64,000 nucleotides of DNA from Fusobacterium necrophorum subsp. necrophorum (GTDB lineage Bacteria; Fusobacteriota; Fusobacteriia; Fusobacteriales; Fusobacteriaceae), in NCBI RefSeq assembly GCF_004006635.1, contig NZ_CP034842.1, forward strand, positions 2,232,001-2,296,000, read 5' to 3'. Both the position numbers and the translations under genes were made by a program. This document shows positions 7,431 to 16,109 of the stretch, in pieces. Each line of letters begins with the position of its first letter. Position 1 is the stretch's first letter. The notes beneath the pieces are model-generated. The model worked only from the letters and a program-made list of their open reading frames with translations, made no database searches and was not told the origin of the DNA.

Positions 7431-8999
7431 TTATTCTGCAATTCCTACTTGAGCTGTAATCCAATAGTAATCCATTGGAAACATCTTCAATCCTGTAACT
7501 CGTTTATTGGAATATAGGAAAGTGGTTTCGTATCCAAAGAAGGCAACCGCAGCATCATTCATAATTTCTTGTTGAATTTCCACAGCTAACTTCTCTCTTT
7601 GTATAGGATCAAATTCTACAGACATTTTATCCAAAGCTTCGTCTACTTTTTCATTATAGAATCCTGCTTGATTGGAAACGGATTTACTATACCAGTTTTC
7701 ATATAGATATTTTTCAGGATCTCCGGTATTGGCAGCCAATACATTCCAAATCAATAAATCAAAGTTTGCAGAATCTCTCATATCCAATAAGGTTTCATAA
7801 CTAACAGGTTTTAATGTAATTTTGATTCCTATTTCTTTTAAACTTGCTTGTGCAGCCTGTGCATAGACATTCAGTTCTTCTCGACTGGTGTAAAGAACAA
7901 AAACCAAATCTAATTTAGAACCATCCGGTTTTTCTACAAAACCGTCTCCATCTTTGTCCACATAGCCTGCATTTTTCAAAATTTCTTTTGCAGATTCAGG
8001 GTTATAGGCATTTTCATCTACTAAAGAATCAAATCCAAAATCTAAAGTAGGAGGAATAGGAGCTTTTCCCGGAGTTGCCGCTCCTTGTAATAAATTTTCT
8101 GTATATGCTTTTTTATTCAATCCTCGTAGTAGAGCTTGACGTAAAGCTTTGTCTTTTAAATCTCCTTTTTGATTTAGAAAAGCATAGGTAGAACGTAGCG
8201 ATTTCAATTCCTGTGCCATAATTTCATCATTTCCTTCAAAATCAGCCTTATTATTTACTTTTAAATTATAAGCGATATCAATTTCTCCCGATTTCAAAGA
8301 TAGGGCACGAGTGTTTTGATCGTTGATGTCTTTGAAAATAACCTTATCCAGAGCAGGGCTTCCATTCCAGTAGTTTTCATTTTTAACAACGACAGTATAT
8401 TCTCCGGGCTTAAATTCTTCAAATTTATAAGGACCTGTACAGATAGGACCCTTTGTTAAAAATTCATCTGTATTCACAGAAGTGTCTACGATTAAAAATA
8501 ATGGATCGGCTAAACATTGAGGGAGAATTGCTACCGGTTTTTCCGTTTTAATCGTTAACGTTTGTCCTTCCGCTTCCATGCTTGTAAATTTAAAGAATCC
8601 TTCCGAACGACCACTTTTTTCAAAGGTTCTTTCCAAAGAAGATTTGACAGCAGCGGCAGTTAAAGGATTTCCATTGGAAAAAGTAACGCCATCTCGAATT
8701 TTAAAGGTCCAAGTCAAATGATCTTCGCTTACTTCCCAACTTTCTGCCAGTAAAGATTGTAGTTCTCCCTGTTCGTCAAAACGGGTTAAATTTTCTCCTA
8801 CTCCATAACGAGTAATGACCCAGCTAAAGTATTGTTCCGTCGGTTCCAAAGTATCCGCAAAACTGGTCACTCCGACCGTAATTTCCTTTGCTTGAGTCTC
8901 TGTTTTTTCTGCTTTTTTATTGTCTCCACAAGCGACAAATAAACTGAAGATACAGCTTAGGATGCAAAAAAAAGCAAATCTTTTCATTGTTTTTTTCAT
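7431..8999 (-). CDS. ABC transporter substrate-binding lipoprotein (peptide/nickel family, SBP_bac_5)
   Basis: 522 residues. A lipoprotein signal peptide ends in the lipobox FVAC with Cys24. The body shows the family 5 solute-binding pattern: LLAESWEVSEDHLTWTF, then IRDGVTFSNGNPL, then CTGPYKFEEF with VVKNENYW. It captures the substrate in the periplasm for the two permeases upstream. A cobalamin riboswitch controls the operon, so cobalt, nickel or a corrinoid is more likely than peptides, but sequence alone does not settle it. The ATPase gene that should power it is cut by the mobile element directly downstream, so transport may be lost unless another ATPase substitutes. Confidence 0.88.
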   Translation of the reverse strand: MKKTMKRFAFFCILSCIFSLFVACGDNKKAEKTETQAKEITVGVTSFADTLEPTEQYFSWVITRYGVGENLTRFDEQGELQSLLAESWEVSEDHLTWTFKIRDGVTFSNGNPLTAAAVKSSLERTFEKSGRSEGFFKFTSMEAEGQTLTIKTEKPVAILPQCLADPLFLIVDTSVNTDEFLTKGPICTGPYKFEEFKPGEYTVVVKNENYWNGSPALDKVIFKDINDQNTRALSLKSGEIDIAYNLKVNNKADFEGNDEIMAQELKSLRSTYAFLNQKGDLKDKALRQALLRGLNKKAYTENLLQGAATPGKAPIPPTLDFGFDSLVDENAYNPESAKEILKNAGYVDKDGDGFVEKPDGSKLDLVFVLYTSREELNVYAQAAQASLKEIGIKITLKPVSYETLLDMRDSANFDLLIWNVLAANTGDPEKYLYENWYSKSVSNQAGFYNEKVDEALDKMSVEFDPIQREKLAVEIQQEIMNDAAVAFFGYETTFLYSNKRVTGLKMFPMDYYWITAQVGIAE

Positions 9000-9047
9000 T
9001 GTGTTACACTCTCCTTTTAATAAAGTTATATTTGTTATATTATATTT

Positions 9048-9872
9048 TTATTCTGTTTTGACATCAATGACATCTCGGAAAGAATCTCCCAACATATTGA
9101 AGATGATGACGACAATAACAATAGCAAACCCCGGATAAATCATAAGCCAAGGGGCTCTTGCCAAATAAGTTCTCCCTTCATTCAACATGGCTCCCCATTC
9201 AGGAATGGGAGGTTGTGCTCCGAAACCTAAAAAAGAAAGAGCAGCGATTTCCAACATTAAGGCTCCAATATCCGAAACAGCAGTTACCAGCATCATGCTA
9301 AACATATTGGGAAGAATATAATGAAATAAAATATGTTTGCTTTTACTTCCCGTTACCTTAGCAGCTTCAATGTATAATTCCTGTTTGATTTTTAATACCA
9401 TGCTTCGCGATAATCTTGCATATTTTACCCAAGTAACAGCGGAGATAGCAATAATGGCATTGATAACATTGGGACCTAACAATCCTGCAATGGCAATGGC
9501 AAGGATTAAGCCCGGAAAAGCAACCATCATATCTCCGATTCTCATGATGATTGTATCTACAAGTCCTCCAAAATATCCGGCCAGAATTCCTAAAAAAGTT
9601 CCTAAAAGGAAAACAACTAAAATTAAAGTTAAGGTCATGAACAGAGAGTATCTTGTTCCATAGATAATTCTGGAAAACAAATCTCTTCCCAGAATATCGG
9701 TTCCGAATATATATTGGGAAGAAGGAGGAAGTAAACTGTCTGTCATAATTGCTTCAAAAGGATCTTTTGGAGCAATATGAGGAGCCAACAGAGCAATCCC
9801 TATCACAAAGATGGCGAGAATCAGAAAGAATGTAAATTGTAAATGTTTTTTGAAAAAATCTACAAAGTTCAT
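9048..9872 (-). CDS. ABC transporter permease, DppC/NikC type
   Basis: 274 residues. An N-terminal transmembrane helix (about 14-31) is followed by the family's periplasmic segment (PPSSQYIFGTDILGRDLFSR) and five further hydrophobic helices. The coupling EAA-like motif AAKVTGSKSKHILFHYILPN lies at about 170. The C-terminal part has SFLGFGAQPPIPEWGAML, hallmark of DppC/NikC. It pairs with the DppB-type permease to form the inner-membrane channel. Its ATG at 9872 directly follows the TAG of the upstream permease gene (zero-base spacing), so the two are translationally coupled. The substrate is discussed under the binding protein. Confidence 0.9.
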   Translation of the reverse strand: MNFVDFFKKHLQFTFFLILAIFVIGIALLAPHIAPKDPFEAIMTDSLLPPSSQYIFGTDILGRDLFSRIIYGTRYSLFMTLTLILVVFLLGTFLGILAGYFGGLVDTIIMRIGDMMVAFPGLILAIAIAGLLGPNVINAIIAISAVTWVKYARLSRSMVLKIKQELYIEAAKVTGSKSKHILFHYILPNMFSMMLVTAVSDIGALMLEIAALSFLGFGAQPPIPEWGAMLNEGRTYLARAPWLMIYPGFAIVIVVIIFNMLGDSFRDVIDVKTE

Positions 9873-10808
9873 CTAAGAAACCTCCTTTACTCTGGAATCC
9901 AAATATCGATAGGAATAATCTACTATCATATTGATTATCAGATAAATAAGAGCAATCAATAATACATAAGCTTGAATCAAAGGATAATCTCGATAGGAAA
10001 TAGCCTTGATAGCCATATTTCCCATTCCGGGCCAGTTGTAGATAATTTCTACAACAGCGGTTCCTCCCAACAAACTCCCCAGAGAAAGTCCCAGTAAGGT
10101 AATCAGGGGTAACATTGCATTGGGAAGGACATGTTTCCATAAAATAACACTTTCTTTCATTCCTCTCATTCTGGCACCGAACACATAACTTTTGTCCAAT
10201 TCTTCCAAAAATACATGTCGAATTTGTCGAATGTATTTTGAGGACATCGCTAAACTTATGGTAAGAGCAGGCAAAATCATGGAACGAAAATCCACTTTTC
10301 CTCCGGAAACACTGATCCATTTTAAAGTGACCCCGAAAATGCTTAAAAAAATCAATCCCAACCAGAAACTGGGAATGGAAATTCCGATAAAAGTGAATGC
10401 CCGAACAAGATAATCTTGCCACTTATTCACCTTGACTGCTGCTAAAATTCCTAGCGGAAAAGAAATGACGACCATGAAGAATAAAGCCAGGAGAGAAAGA
10501 TTCAATGTAGGTAAAAAAGCTTGCTTTATTTTTTGAGTCACGGGGACTTTTAAAGAATATGATTTTCCCATATCTCCTTTCATGACAGAGGAACACCAAG
10601 AACCGTATCTTTCATGAAAAGGTTTGTCCAAACCTAATTCTGCTCTTGTTTGGGCTAAAAGCTCCGGAGTTGGAATATTTCCACAATCGGTCAACATAAT
10701 TTCTGCGGGATCTCCCGGAGAAAGATAGGTTAAACTGAATGTAAAAAAACTAATTCCGACCAGGACAATGATAAATTGAGATAATTTATGAAAAAACTGT
10801 TTTTTCAT
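9873..10808 (-). CDS. ABC transporter permease, DppB/NikB type
   Basis: 311 residues, six predicted transmembrane helices. The N-terminus has SFFTFSLTYLSPGDPAEIML, typical of DppB/NikB. The ARMRGMKESVILWKHVLPNA segment (about 210-230) is the EAA loop contacting the ATPase, and the C-terminus has the WPGMGNMAIKAISYRDYPLIQAYVL pattern. It is the first gene of the riboswitch-controlled operon and immediately precedes its partner permease. No truncation or frameshift is seen here; only the downstream ATPase gene is broken. Confidence 0.9.
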   Translation of the reverse strand: MKKQFFHKLSQFIIVLVGISFFTFSLTYLSPGDPAEIMLTDCGNIPTPELLAQTRAELGLDKPFHERYGSWCSSVMKGDMGKSYSLKVPVTQKIKQAFLPTLNLSLLALFFMVVISFPLGILAAVKVNKWQDYLVRAFTFIGISIPSFWLGLIFLSIFGVTLKWISVSGGKVDFRSMILPALTISLAMSSKYIRQIRHVFLEELDKSYVFGARMRGMKESVILWKHVLPNAMLPLITLLGLSLGSLLGGTAVVEIIYNWPGMGNMAIKAISYRDYPLIQAYVLLIALIYLIINMIVDYSYRYLDSRVKEVS

Positions 10809-10868
10809 GGAAAAGCTTCACCTCTTTTTTATAATAATGGGTTTTTGTAATTTTTGGAATTTGGGCAA

Positions 10869-10946
10869 TAAAAAAAGCAATTCTCAAAAGAAAGAACTAA
10901 AATATTTAGGCTATCCTTCTATTTTAGTTTTCGATTAGAATTGCTT
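10869..10946 (-). terminator. Long nested terminator in the cobalamin riboswitch leader
   Basis: The outer arms AAGCAATTCT (10875-10884) and AGAATTGCTT (10937-10946) enclose a second stem made of AACTAAAATA and TATTTTAGTT. On the minus strand the T-run covers 10869-10876. It lies about 60 bases before the first permease gene and about 95 bases after the aptamer, fitting transcriptional attenuation. Confidence 0.82.
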
Positions 10947-11031
10947 TGATGATGTACTCATGATAGTTTTCTCAAAAAATATCAACATAGATGAAAAGAA
11001 TTCGTTACTTTTTATCTCCCCGATAAAAAAA

Positions 11032-11043
11032 GAAAACTAAAAT
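11032..11043 (-). promoter_or_regulatory. Antiterminator strand of the cobalamin riboswitch
   Basis: On the minus strand these 12 bases (ATTTTAGTTTTC) are perfectly complementary to GAAAACTAAAAT within the terminator's 5' arm (plus 10921-10932). The segment overlaps the last bases of the aptamer P1 stem. Ligand-stabilised P1 would compete with this pairing and release the terminator. This is inferred from base pairing only. Confidence 0.65.
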
Positions 11044-11190
11044 TAGGTAAGTCTCCTGACTCGACTTCCTCTGCTTGTCATCCCTTCCCGGTAAAAAACC
11101 AGTGGATATGATGAGGCATCCGTCTTACAGTAGCGGGGCGCTGTGTAGGTCTTTCACCTGACTTCCTCTATTAAGCCGTAGCACCTAATT
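11041..11190 (-). ncRNA. Cobalamin (B12) riboswitch
   Basis: Read on the minus strand, this holds the conserved aptamer elements in order: AAGTCAGGTGAAAGAC, the invariant GCCCCGCTACTGTAA (plus 11125-11139), CCACTGG (about 11099-11105), GGGAAG and the closing GTCAGGAGAC (11051-11060). P1 is AATTAGGT pairing with ACCTAATT at the two ends (11183-11190 and 11041-11048). It precedes the permease/binding-protein operon and is followed by an antiterminator and terminator, so adenosylcobalamin or a related corrinoid should turn the operon off. B12-regulated transporters of this class usually carry cobalt, nickel or corrinoids. Confidence 0.93.
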
Positions 11191-11322
11191 CCATTATTTT
11201 TATGCAATTGTTTTTTTATAAAAAGTAAAACTGTGATAAATATAAGTAAAATATGAAAAAATTATTACAAATAGTATTTTTACAGAACAGTTTTCTTATA
11301 AAAAAATGAAAATATCATTTGT

Positions 11323-11351
11323 ATTATAGCATTAATTTTTAAAAAGTACAA
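11323..11351 (-). promoter_or_regulatory. Sigma-70 promoter of the riboswitch operon
   Basis: Minus-strand TTGTAC (11346-11351), 17-base spacer, TATAAT (11323-11328) with an extended TGC. Transcription would start near 11316, about 125 bases before the aptamer. Confidence 0.75.
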
Positions 11352-11366
11352 TTTTTATTTGAGAAA

Positions 11367-11395
11367 TTGAAAAAAAATAAAAAATATGGTAGAAT
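11367..11395 (+). promoter_or_regulatory. Sigma-70 promoter of the ABC-F gene
   Basis: TTGAAA (11367-11372), 17-base spacer, TAGAAT (11390-11395), about 45 bases before the start codon. It is back-to-back with the riboswitch promoter. Confidence 0.65.
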
Positions 11396-11438
11396 AAAAG
11401 TGTTTTTTGGAATTCAAGATAGGAGGAATTAAAATAGA

Positions 11439-13061
11439 ATGATTATTACAAGTGGATTAGGAATGCGTTTCTCAGGAAGAAAGCTTTTTGAAGATGCAAA
11501 TCTAAAATTTACACCGGGAAATTGTTATGGAATTATTGGAGCAAATGGAGCAGGAAAATCTACTTTTGTGAAAATATTATCGGGAGATTTAGAGGCAACG
11601 GAAGGGGAAGTGATTTTTGATAAAAAGAAAAGAATGTCTGTTTTAAAACAAGATCACTTTCAATATGAAGAAGAAGAAGTATTAAACGTCGTGTTAATGG
11701 GAAATAAAATTCTATGGGACATTATGGTGGAAAAAAATGCTATTTATGCCAAGGAAGAATTTACGGATGAAGACGGATTGCGAGCGGCGGAATTAGAGGG
11801 AGAATTTGCAGAACTGAACGGTTGGGAAGCGGAAACGGAAGCGGAAACCCTGTTGATGGGATTAGGGATTGGTGCGGATTTTCATCATGCTCTGATGAAA
11901 GAGTTGACCGAAGCACAGAAAGTAAAGGTACTGTTGGCTCAAGCTTTATTTGGGGAGCCGGATGCCCTGTTATTGGACGAACCGACCAACGGTTTGGATA
12001 TCAAGGCAATTAGCTGGTTGGAAAACTTTATTATGAATTTGGAACATACCACCGTTTTGGTTGTTTCTCATGATAGACACTTCTTAAATAAGGTATGTAC
12101 TCACATTACGGATATTGATTATGGAAAAATTAAAATGTATGTGGGAAACTATGATTTCTGGTATGAATCCAACCAATTGATGATACAATTGATTTCTAAT
12201 AAAAACAAGAAATTGGAACAAAAAAGACAGGAATTGCAAGAATTTATTGCACGTTTCAGTGCGAATGCTTCCAAGTCAAAACAGGCAACTTCCAGAAAGA
12301 AACAATTGGAAAAATTACAATTGGAAGATATGCAAATTTCCAATCGAAAATATCCTTTTATTGAATTTAAACCGGATCGAGATGCCGGAAATAATATGTT
12401 GAAAGTGGAGAATTTATCGAAAACAATTGATGGAATCAAAGTGTTGGACAATGTAAGTTTTACCATTAACACAGGAGATAAGGTAGTTTTCTTGGCAAAA
12501 AATGACATTGTCAAGACGACTTTATTAAATATTTTAGCCGGAGAAATGGAAGCGGATTCCGGAACTTATACTTGGGGAGTTACGACTTCACAAGCCTATA
12601 TGCCGAGAGATAACAGTGCTTTCTTTAATAATCCGGATTTAAATTTAATTGAATGGTTACGACCGTATTCACCGGATGAACATGAAGCCTTTGTTCGAGG
12701 ATTTTTAGGAAGAATGCTATTTTCGGGAGAAGAAACTTTAAAAAAATGTACGGTTTTATCCGGAGGAGAAAAAGTTCGTTGCATGCTGTCGCGGATGATG
12801 TTGTCGGGAGCCAATGTGCTCTTATTTGATAATCCGAGCGATCACTTGGATTTGGAATCCATCACTTCTTTGAATAAGGCATTGATAAAATTTAAGGGAA
12901 CCATTTTATTTGGAGCCCATGATCATGAATTTATTCAAACTGTGGCGAATCGTATTATTGAAATTACTCCGAGCGGACTGGTTGACAAATGGATGTCCTA
13001 TGATGAATATTTGGAAGATGAAGAGCTTCAAACAAAAATTGAAGCGATGTATGCGGAATAA
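11439..13061 (+). CDS. ABC-F family ATPase, YbiT/YkpA type
   Basis: 540 residues with two ABC domains joined by the charged linker KKLEQKRQELQEFIARFSAN, no transmembrane segment, the ABC-F layout. The first domain has Walker A GANGAGKST (about 34) and LLLDEPTNGLD. ABC-F proteins act on the ribosome at the E site. Several motifs are degenerate. The first signature is LTEAQK (usual LSGGQ-like). The second Walker A is AKNDIVKTT, a change I also recall in YkpA homologues. The second Walker B region is LLFDNPSDHLD, with Asn where the catalytic Glu is expected. The switch is GAHDHEF. The gene ends 17 bases before obgE and may be co-transcribed with it. Confidence 0.88.
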   Translation: MIITSGLGMRFSGRKLFEDANLKFTPGNCYGIIGANGAGKSTFVKILSGDLEATEGEVIFDKKKRMSVLKQDHFQYEEEEVLNVVLMGNKILWDIMVEKNAIYAKEEFTDEDGLRAAELEGEFAELNGWEAETEAETLLMGLGIGADFHHALMKELTEAQKVKVLLAQALFGEPDALLLDEPTNGLDIKAISWLENFIMNLEHTTVLVVSHDRHFLNKVCTHITDIDYGKIKMYVGNYDFWYESNQLMIQLISNKNKKLEQKRQELQEFIARFSANASKSKQATSRKKQLEKLQLEDMQISNRKYPFIEFKPDRDAGNNMLKVENLSKTIDGIKVLDNVSFTINTGDKVVFLAKNDIVKTTLLNILAGEMEADSGTYTWGVTTSQAYMPRDNSAFFNNPDLNLIEWLRPYSPDEHEAFVRGFLGRMLFSGEETLKKCTVLSGGEKVRCMLSRMMLSGANVLLFDNPSDHLDLESITSLNKALIKFKGTILFGAHDHEFIQTVANRIIEITPSGLVDKWMSYDEYLEDEELQTKIEAMYAE

Positions 13062-13078
13062 GCAAAAGAGAGGAAAAC

Positions 13079-14365
13079 ATGTTTATAGATGAAGTTGTGA
13101 TTACGGTAAAAGCGGGAAATGGCGGAGACGGTTCCGCAGCTTTTCGAAGAGAGAAATCCGTACAGTTCGGAGGACCGGATGGCGGAGACGGTGGAAACGG
13201 CGGAAGTGTATTCTTCTATGCGGATCCCAATGTGAATACTTTAGTGGATTTTAAATATAAAAAAATATTCAAGGCTCAGCATGGAGAAAATGGACAAAAA
13301 AAACAAATGTTTGGAAAGTCCGGAGAAGATTTAATTATTAAGGTACCGGTAGGAACGCAGGTTCGAGATTTGCAGACAGGAAAATTGCTTTTGGATATGC
13401 ATGAAAAAAAAGAAACTCGAATGTTATTAAAAGGCGGACGAGGTGGTTGGGGAAATGTACATTTTAAAACTTCAACCAGAAAAGCTCCTAAAATTGCAGA
13501 AAAAGGAAGAGAAGGAGCGGAACTTCAGGTAAAATTGGAATTGAAATTGCTTGCAGATGTCGCTCTTGTGGGCTATCCCTCAGTTGGAAAATCCAGTTTC
13601 ATCAATCGAGTTTCCGCTGCAAACTCTAAAGTGGGAAGTTATCATTTCACAACACTGGAACCGAAATTAGGAGTCGTTCGTTTAGAAGAAGGAAAATCTT
13701 TTGTCATTGCCGACATTCCCGGCTTGATTGAAGGCGCTCATGAAGGAGTCGGCTTAGGAGATAAATTTTTAAGACATATTGAACGTTGTAAGATGATATA
13801 TCATTTGGTGGATGTTTCAGAAATGGAAGGACGAGATGCCATTGCCGATTTTGAAAAAATCAACGAAGAGCTATCGAAATTCAGTGAAAAATTGGCAAAA
13901 AAACCACAAATTGTATTGGCAAACAAAATGGATTTACTTTGGGATATGGAAAAATATGAAAAATTCAAATCCTATGTCGAAGAAAAAGGATATGAAGTTT
14001 ATCCGGTGTCTGTTTTATTGAACGAAGGATTGAAAGAAATTTTGTACAAAACCTTTGATCGAATTCAAAAAGTGGAAAGAGAACCTTTAGAAGAAGAAAC
14101 GGATATCAGGGAAGTGCTACAAGAATTGAACATTCAAAAAGACGATTTTGAAATTACACAGGACGAAGAGGGAGTCTATCATATTGAGGGACGTATTGTA
14201 GACGGTGTTTTGGCAAAATACGTTATCGGGATGGACGATGAATCCATTGTAAATTTTTTACATTTGATGAGAAGCTTAGGAATGGAAGAAGCTATGCAGG
14301 AAGCGGGAATTGAAGACGGAGATACTGTAAAAATCGCAAATGTGGAATTTGAATATGTAGAGTAG
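13079..14365 (+). CDS. obgE: GTPase ObgE/CgtA
   Basis: 428 residues, the usual length. The N-terminal glycine-rich Obg fold (VKAGNGGDGSAAFRREK, GGPDGGDGGNGGSV) is followed by the G domain: G1 GYPSVGKSS at 165-173, G3 DIPGLIEGA at about 213, and G4 NKMD at about 281. A C-terminal OCT domain lies at about 345-425. Obg is an essential ribosome-associated GTPase involved in 50S maturation and growth control. AGAGAGGAAAAC precedes the ATG. It is followed after 9 bases by miaA, so the ABC-F, obgE and miaA genes form one directional cluster. Confidence 0.97.
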   Translation: MFIDEVVITVKAGNGGDGSAAFRREKSVQFGGPDGGDGGNGGSVFFYADPNVNTLVDFKYKKIFKAQHGENGQKKQMFGKSGEDLIIKVPVGTQVRDLQTGKLLLDMHEKKETRMLLKGGRGGWGNVHFKTSTRKAPKIAEKGREGAELQVKLELKLLADVALVGYPSVGKSSFINRVSAANSKVGSYHFTTLEPKLGVVRLEEGKSFVIADIPGLIEGAHEGVGLGDKFLRHIERCKMIYHLVDVSEMEGRDAIADFEKINEELSKFSEKLAKKPQIVLANKMDLLWDMEKYEKFKSYVEEKGYEVYPVSVLLNEGLKEILYKTFDRIQKVEREPLEEETDIREVLQELNIQKDDFEITQDEEGVYHIEGRIVDGVLAKYVIGMDDESIVNFLHLMRSLGMEEAMQEAGIEDGDTVKIANVEFEYVE

Positions 14366-14374
14366 GAAAGAAGT

Positions 14375-15283
14375 ATGGAGAGAAAAGCGATTATTCTGGG
14401 AGGACCTACAGGGGTAGGAAAGACCTCTTTATCAATCTCTTTGGCAAAAGAATTCAAAGCGGACATTATTTCCGCGGATTCCGCACAGGTATATCGAGGT
14501 CTCGATATTGGAACCGCAAAGATTAAAAAAGAAGAAATGGAAGGGGTAACTCATCATCTTTTGGATGTGATAGAACCTATCCGAAAATACAGTGTGGGAG
14601 AGTTTGCGGAGACTGTCAACTCTCTTTTACAGGAAAAATATCGAAAAAAAGAAAATATTCTTTTGGTGGGAGGAACCGGTTTATATTTATCGGCGGTCAG
14701 TGACGGTCTTTCCGCCTTGCCTTCTGCAAATATAGAATTGAGAGAACAGTTTTTGCAAAGAAGTACGGAGGATTTGTATCAGGAATTATTGCGACAAGAT
14801 CCCCTGTCTGCAAGCGGAATTCATCCGAATAATCGTGTGAGAATAGAGAGGGCTTTGGAAGTTTTTACCTTGACGGGAAAATCCTTTGCCGTGTTGTCGA
14901 AACAGAATGTGAAGAGGAATGAGTACTCTTTTTACAAAGTGGCTTTGGAAAGAGAGCGAGGGAAGCTCTATGAAAGAATTGATCAGAGAGTGGATAAGAT
15001 GATAGAAGAAGGATTGGAGGAAGAAGTACGAACTTTGTGTCAGTCCTATGGAGAAGCTCTTAAAAAATTGCGAATTATTGGTTATGCTCAAATGATAGAA
15101 TATTTGGATGGTGTTATTTCTTTACCGAAGGCGATTGAGCTTATCAAAAGAGACAGTAGACATTATGCAAAAAGACAATTTACTTGGTTCAAGCAAAAAA
15201 AGGATTATATTTGGTACAATTTAGATGAACAATCGGAAGAAGAAATTTTGGAAGAGATTAAGAATTTCTTGATAAAAAAATAG
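14375..15283 (+). CDS. miaA: tRNA dimethylallyltransferase MiaA
   Basis: 302 residues. The P-loop GGPTGVGKTS at 9-18 is followed by the family motifs DIISADSAQVYRGLDIGTAK and HHLLDVIEP, then VGGTGLYL and RRQFTWFK-like KRQFTWFK near the C-terminus. MiaA prenylates A37 of tRNAs that read UNN codons, the first step toward ms2i6A. The promoter of the next genes is embedded in its last codons (15269-15274). No anomaly is seen. Confidence 0.97.
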   Translation: MERKAIILGGPTGVGKTSLSISLAKEFKADIISADSAQVYRGLDIGTAKIKKEEMEGVTHHLLDVIEPIRKYSVGEFAETVNSLLQEKYRKKENILLVGGTGLYLSAVSDGLSALPSANIELREQFLQRSTEDLYQELLRQDPLSASGIHPNNRVRIERALEVFTLTGKSFAVLSKQNVKRNEYSFYKVALERERGKLYERIDQRVDKMIEEGLEEEVRTLCQSYGEALKKLRIIGYAQMIEYLDGVISLPKAIELIKRDSRHYAKRQFTWFKQKKDYIWYNLDEQSEEEILEEIKNFLIKK

Positions 15284-15297
15284 TGATATGATATTAT
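15269..15297 (+). promoter_or_regulatory. Sigma-70 promoter of the lipoprotein/RsbW/RsbV genes
   Basis: TTGATA (15269-15274), 17-base spacer, TATTAT (15292-15297). It overlaps the 3' end of miaA and lies 22 bases before the lipoprotein start. Confidence 0.6.
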
Positions 15298-15318
15298 GAA
15301 AAAAGGGGATAATATAGA

Positions 15319-15705
15319 ATGAAGAAAGTATTAACTGTTATTTTTTTAATATACTTGTTTGCATCCTGTTCAAATTTATCTTCTAAAACGGAGCAAAATT
15401 TTTCTCGAGAACAATGGAAGTTTTTTGTTTCTGAAGTGAAAGAAGCTTTGGAAGAGAAAAAGATAGAAAATTTACAAGAAAAAATGTTGGTCAATGTAAA
15501 AAATAAATATCTATATCAAGAATTAGTAAAGTTGAATATTCAGAGACAGGAGATTCAATTTTATTTCAAGGAACCAGAGTACAATTTCCCGAAAATACAG
15601 GGGCTTGTTGCAATACAATATGGAGATAGAACGGAATATTTTACTATTTTTTATGTCTGGAAACAAGGGAAATGGTGGATATATGATTTAGAAAAAAGAA
15701 GGTGA
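15319..15705 (+). CDS. Small lipoprotein of unknown function
   Basis: 128 residues. A lipoprotein signal peptide ends with the lipobox FASC (Cys17), so the mature protein should be membrane-anchored. The rest is charged and rich in Glu/Lys in the first half. The C-terminal half (AIQYGDRTEYFTIFYVWKQGKWWIYDL) looks like the strands of an NTF2/DUF4878-like fold, which is only a shape-based guess. It is 4 bases upstream of the RsbW-like kinase gene and presumably co-transcribed, so it might feed an envelope signal to that pair (speculative). Confidence 0.72.
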   Translation: MKKVLTVIFLIYLFASCSNLSSKTEQNFSREQWKFFVSEVKEALEEKKIENLQEKMLVNVKNKYLYQELVKLNIQRQEIQFYFKEPEYNFPKIQGLVAIQYGDRTEYFTIFYVWKQGKWWIYDLEKRR

Positions 15706-15709
15706 GAAG

Positions 15710-16105
15710 GTGAAACAAACAGAAGTAGAAGTCCATATTCCTTCTTCTTTAGAAAGCTTATCTGTAGTTCGAGCCATGATAAGGGCATATTTACAAAATC
15801 ATCACATTGCAGAGGGAGATGTAGTACAGCTTCTTTCCGTTGTTGATGAATTGGCGACGAATGCCATTGAACATGCTTATCAAAATCAACTTGGGGAAGT
15901 GATTATCAATATTGAAAAAGAAGGATCCAAGATCCGGTTATTTGTAGAAGATAGCGGAGCGGGATATGATGATAAAAAGGTAAGTAAGGAAGAAGGCGGA
16001 ATTGGTTTAATTTTAGCGAGAAAGTTAGTTGATATGTTTGAAATTGTAAAAAAAGAACAAGGAACTGTGTTTAGAATAGAAAAAGAAGTCAGGGAGGTTA
16101 TGTAA
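15710..16105 (+). CDS. RsbW/SpoIIAB-like anti-sigma factor kinase (HATPase)
   Basis: 131 residues, a stand-alone GHKL ATPase. N box DELATNAIEHAY lies at about 45-56, G1 box VEDSGAGYD at about 81-89 and G2 box EGGIGLILARKLVD at about 97-110. RsbW-like proteins bind a sigma factor or other target and phosphorylate their STAS-domain antagonist, which is encoded 4 bases downstream. The start is GTG 15710, with GGTGAGAAG upstream; no ATG fits. No cognate sigma factor gene lies next to it, so the target is unknown; in several phyla such pairs control something other than sigma B. Confidence 0.88.
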   Translation: MKQTEVEVHIPSSLESLSVVRAMIRAYLQNHHIAEGDVVQLLSVVDELATNAIEHAYQNQLGEVIINIEKEGSKIRLFVEDSGAGYDDKKVSKEEGGIGLILARKLVDMFEIVKKEQGTVFRIEKEVREVM

Positions 16106-16109
16106 TATT

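Noticed and set aside
9754..10422. 222-codon minus-strand ORF overlapping both ABC permease genes
   Set aside because: It lies in a different frame from two clear permease genes, has no family pattern and is rich in Cys/His/Arg as shadow frames are.
11821..11850. Tandem 12-base repeat encoding EAETEAET in the ABC-F gene
   Set aside because: It codes for an acidic stretch normal at this place in the family; no frame change results.
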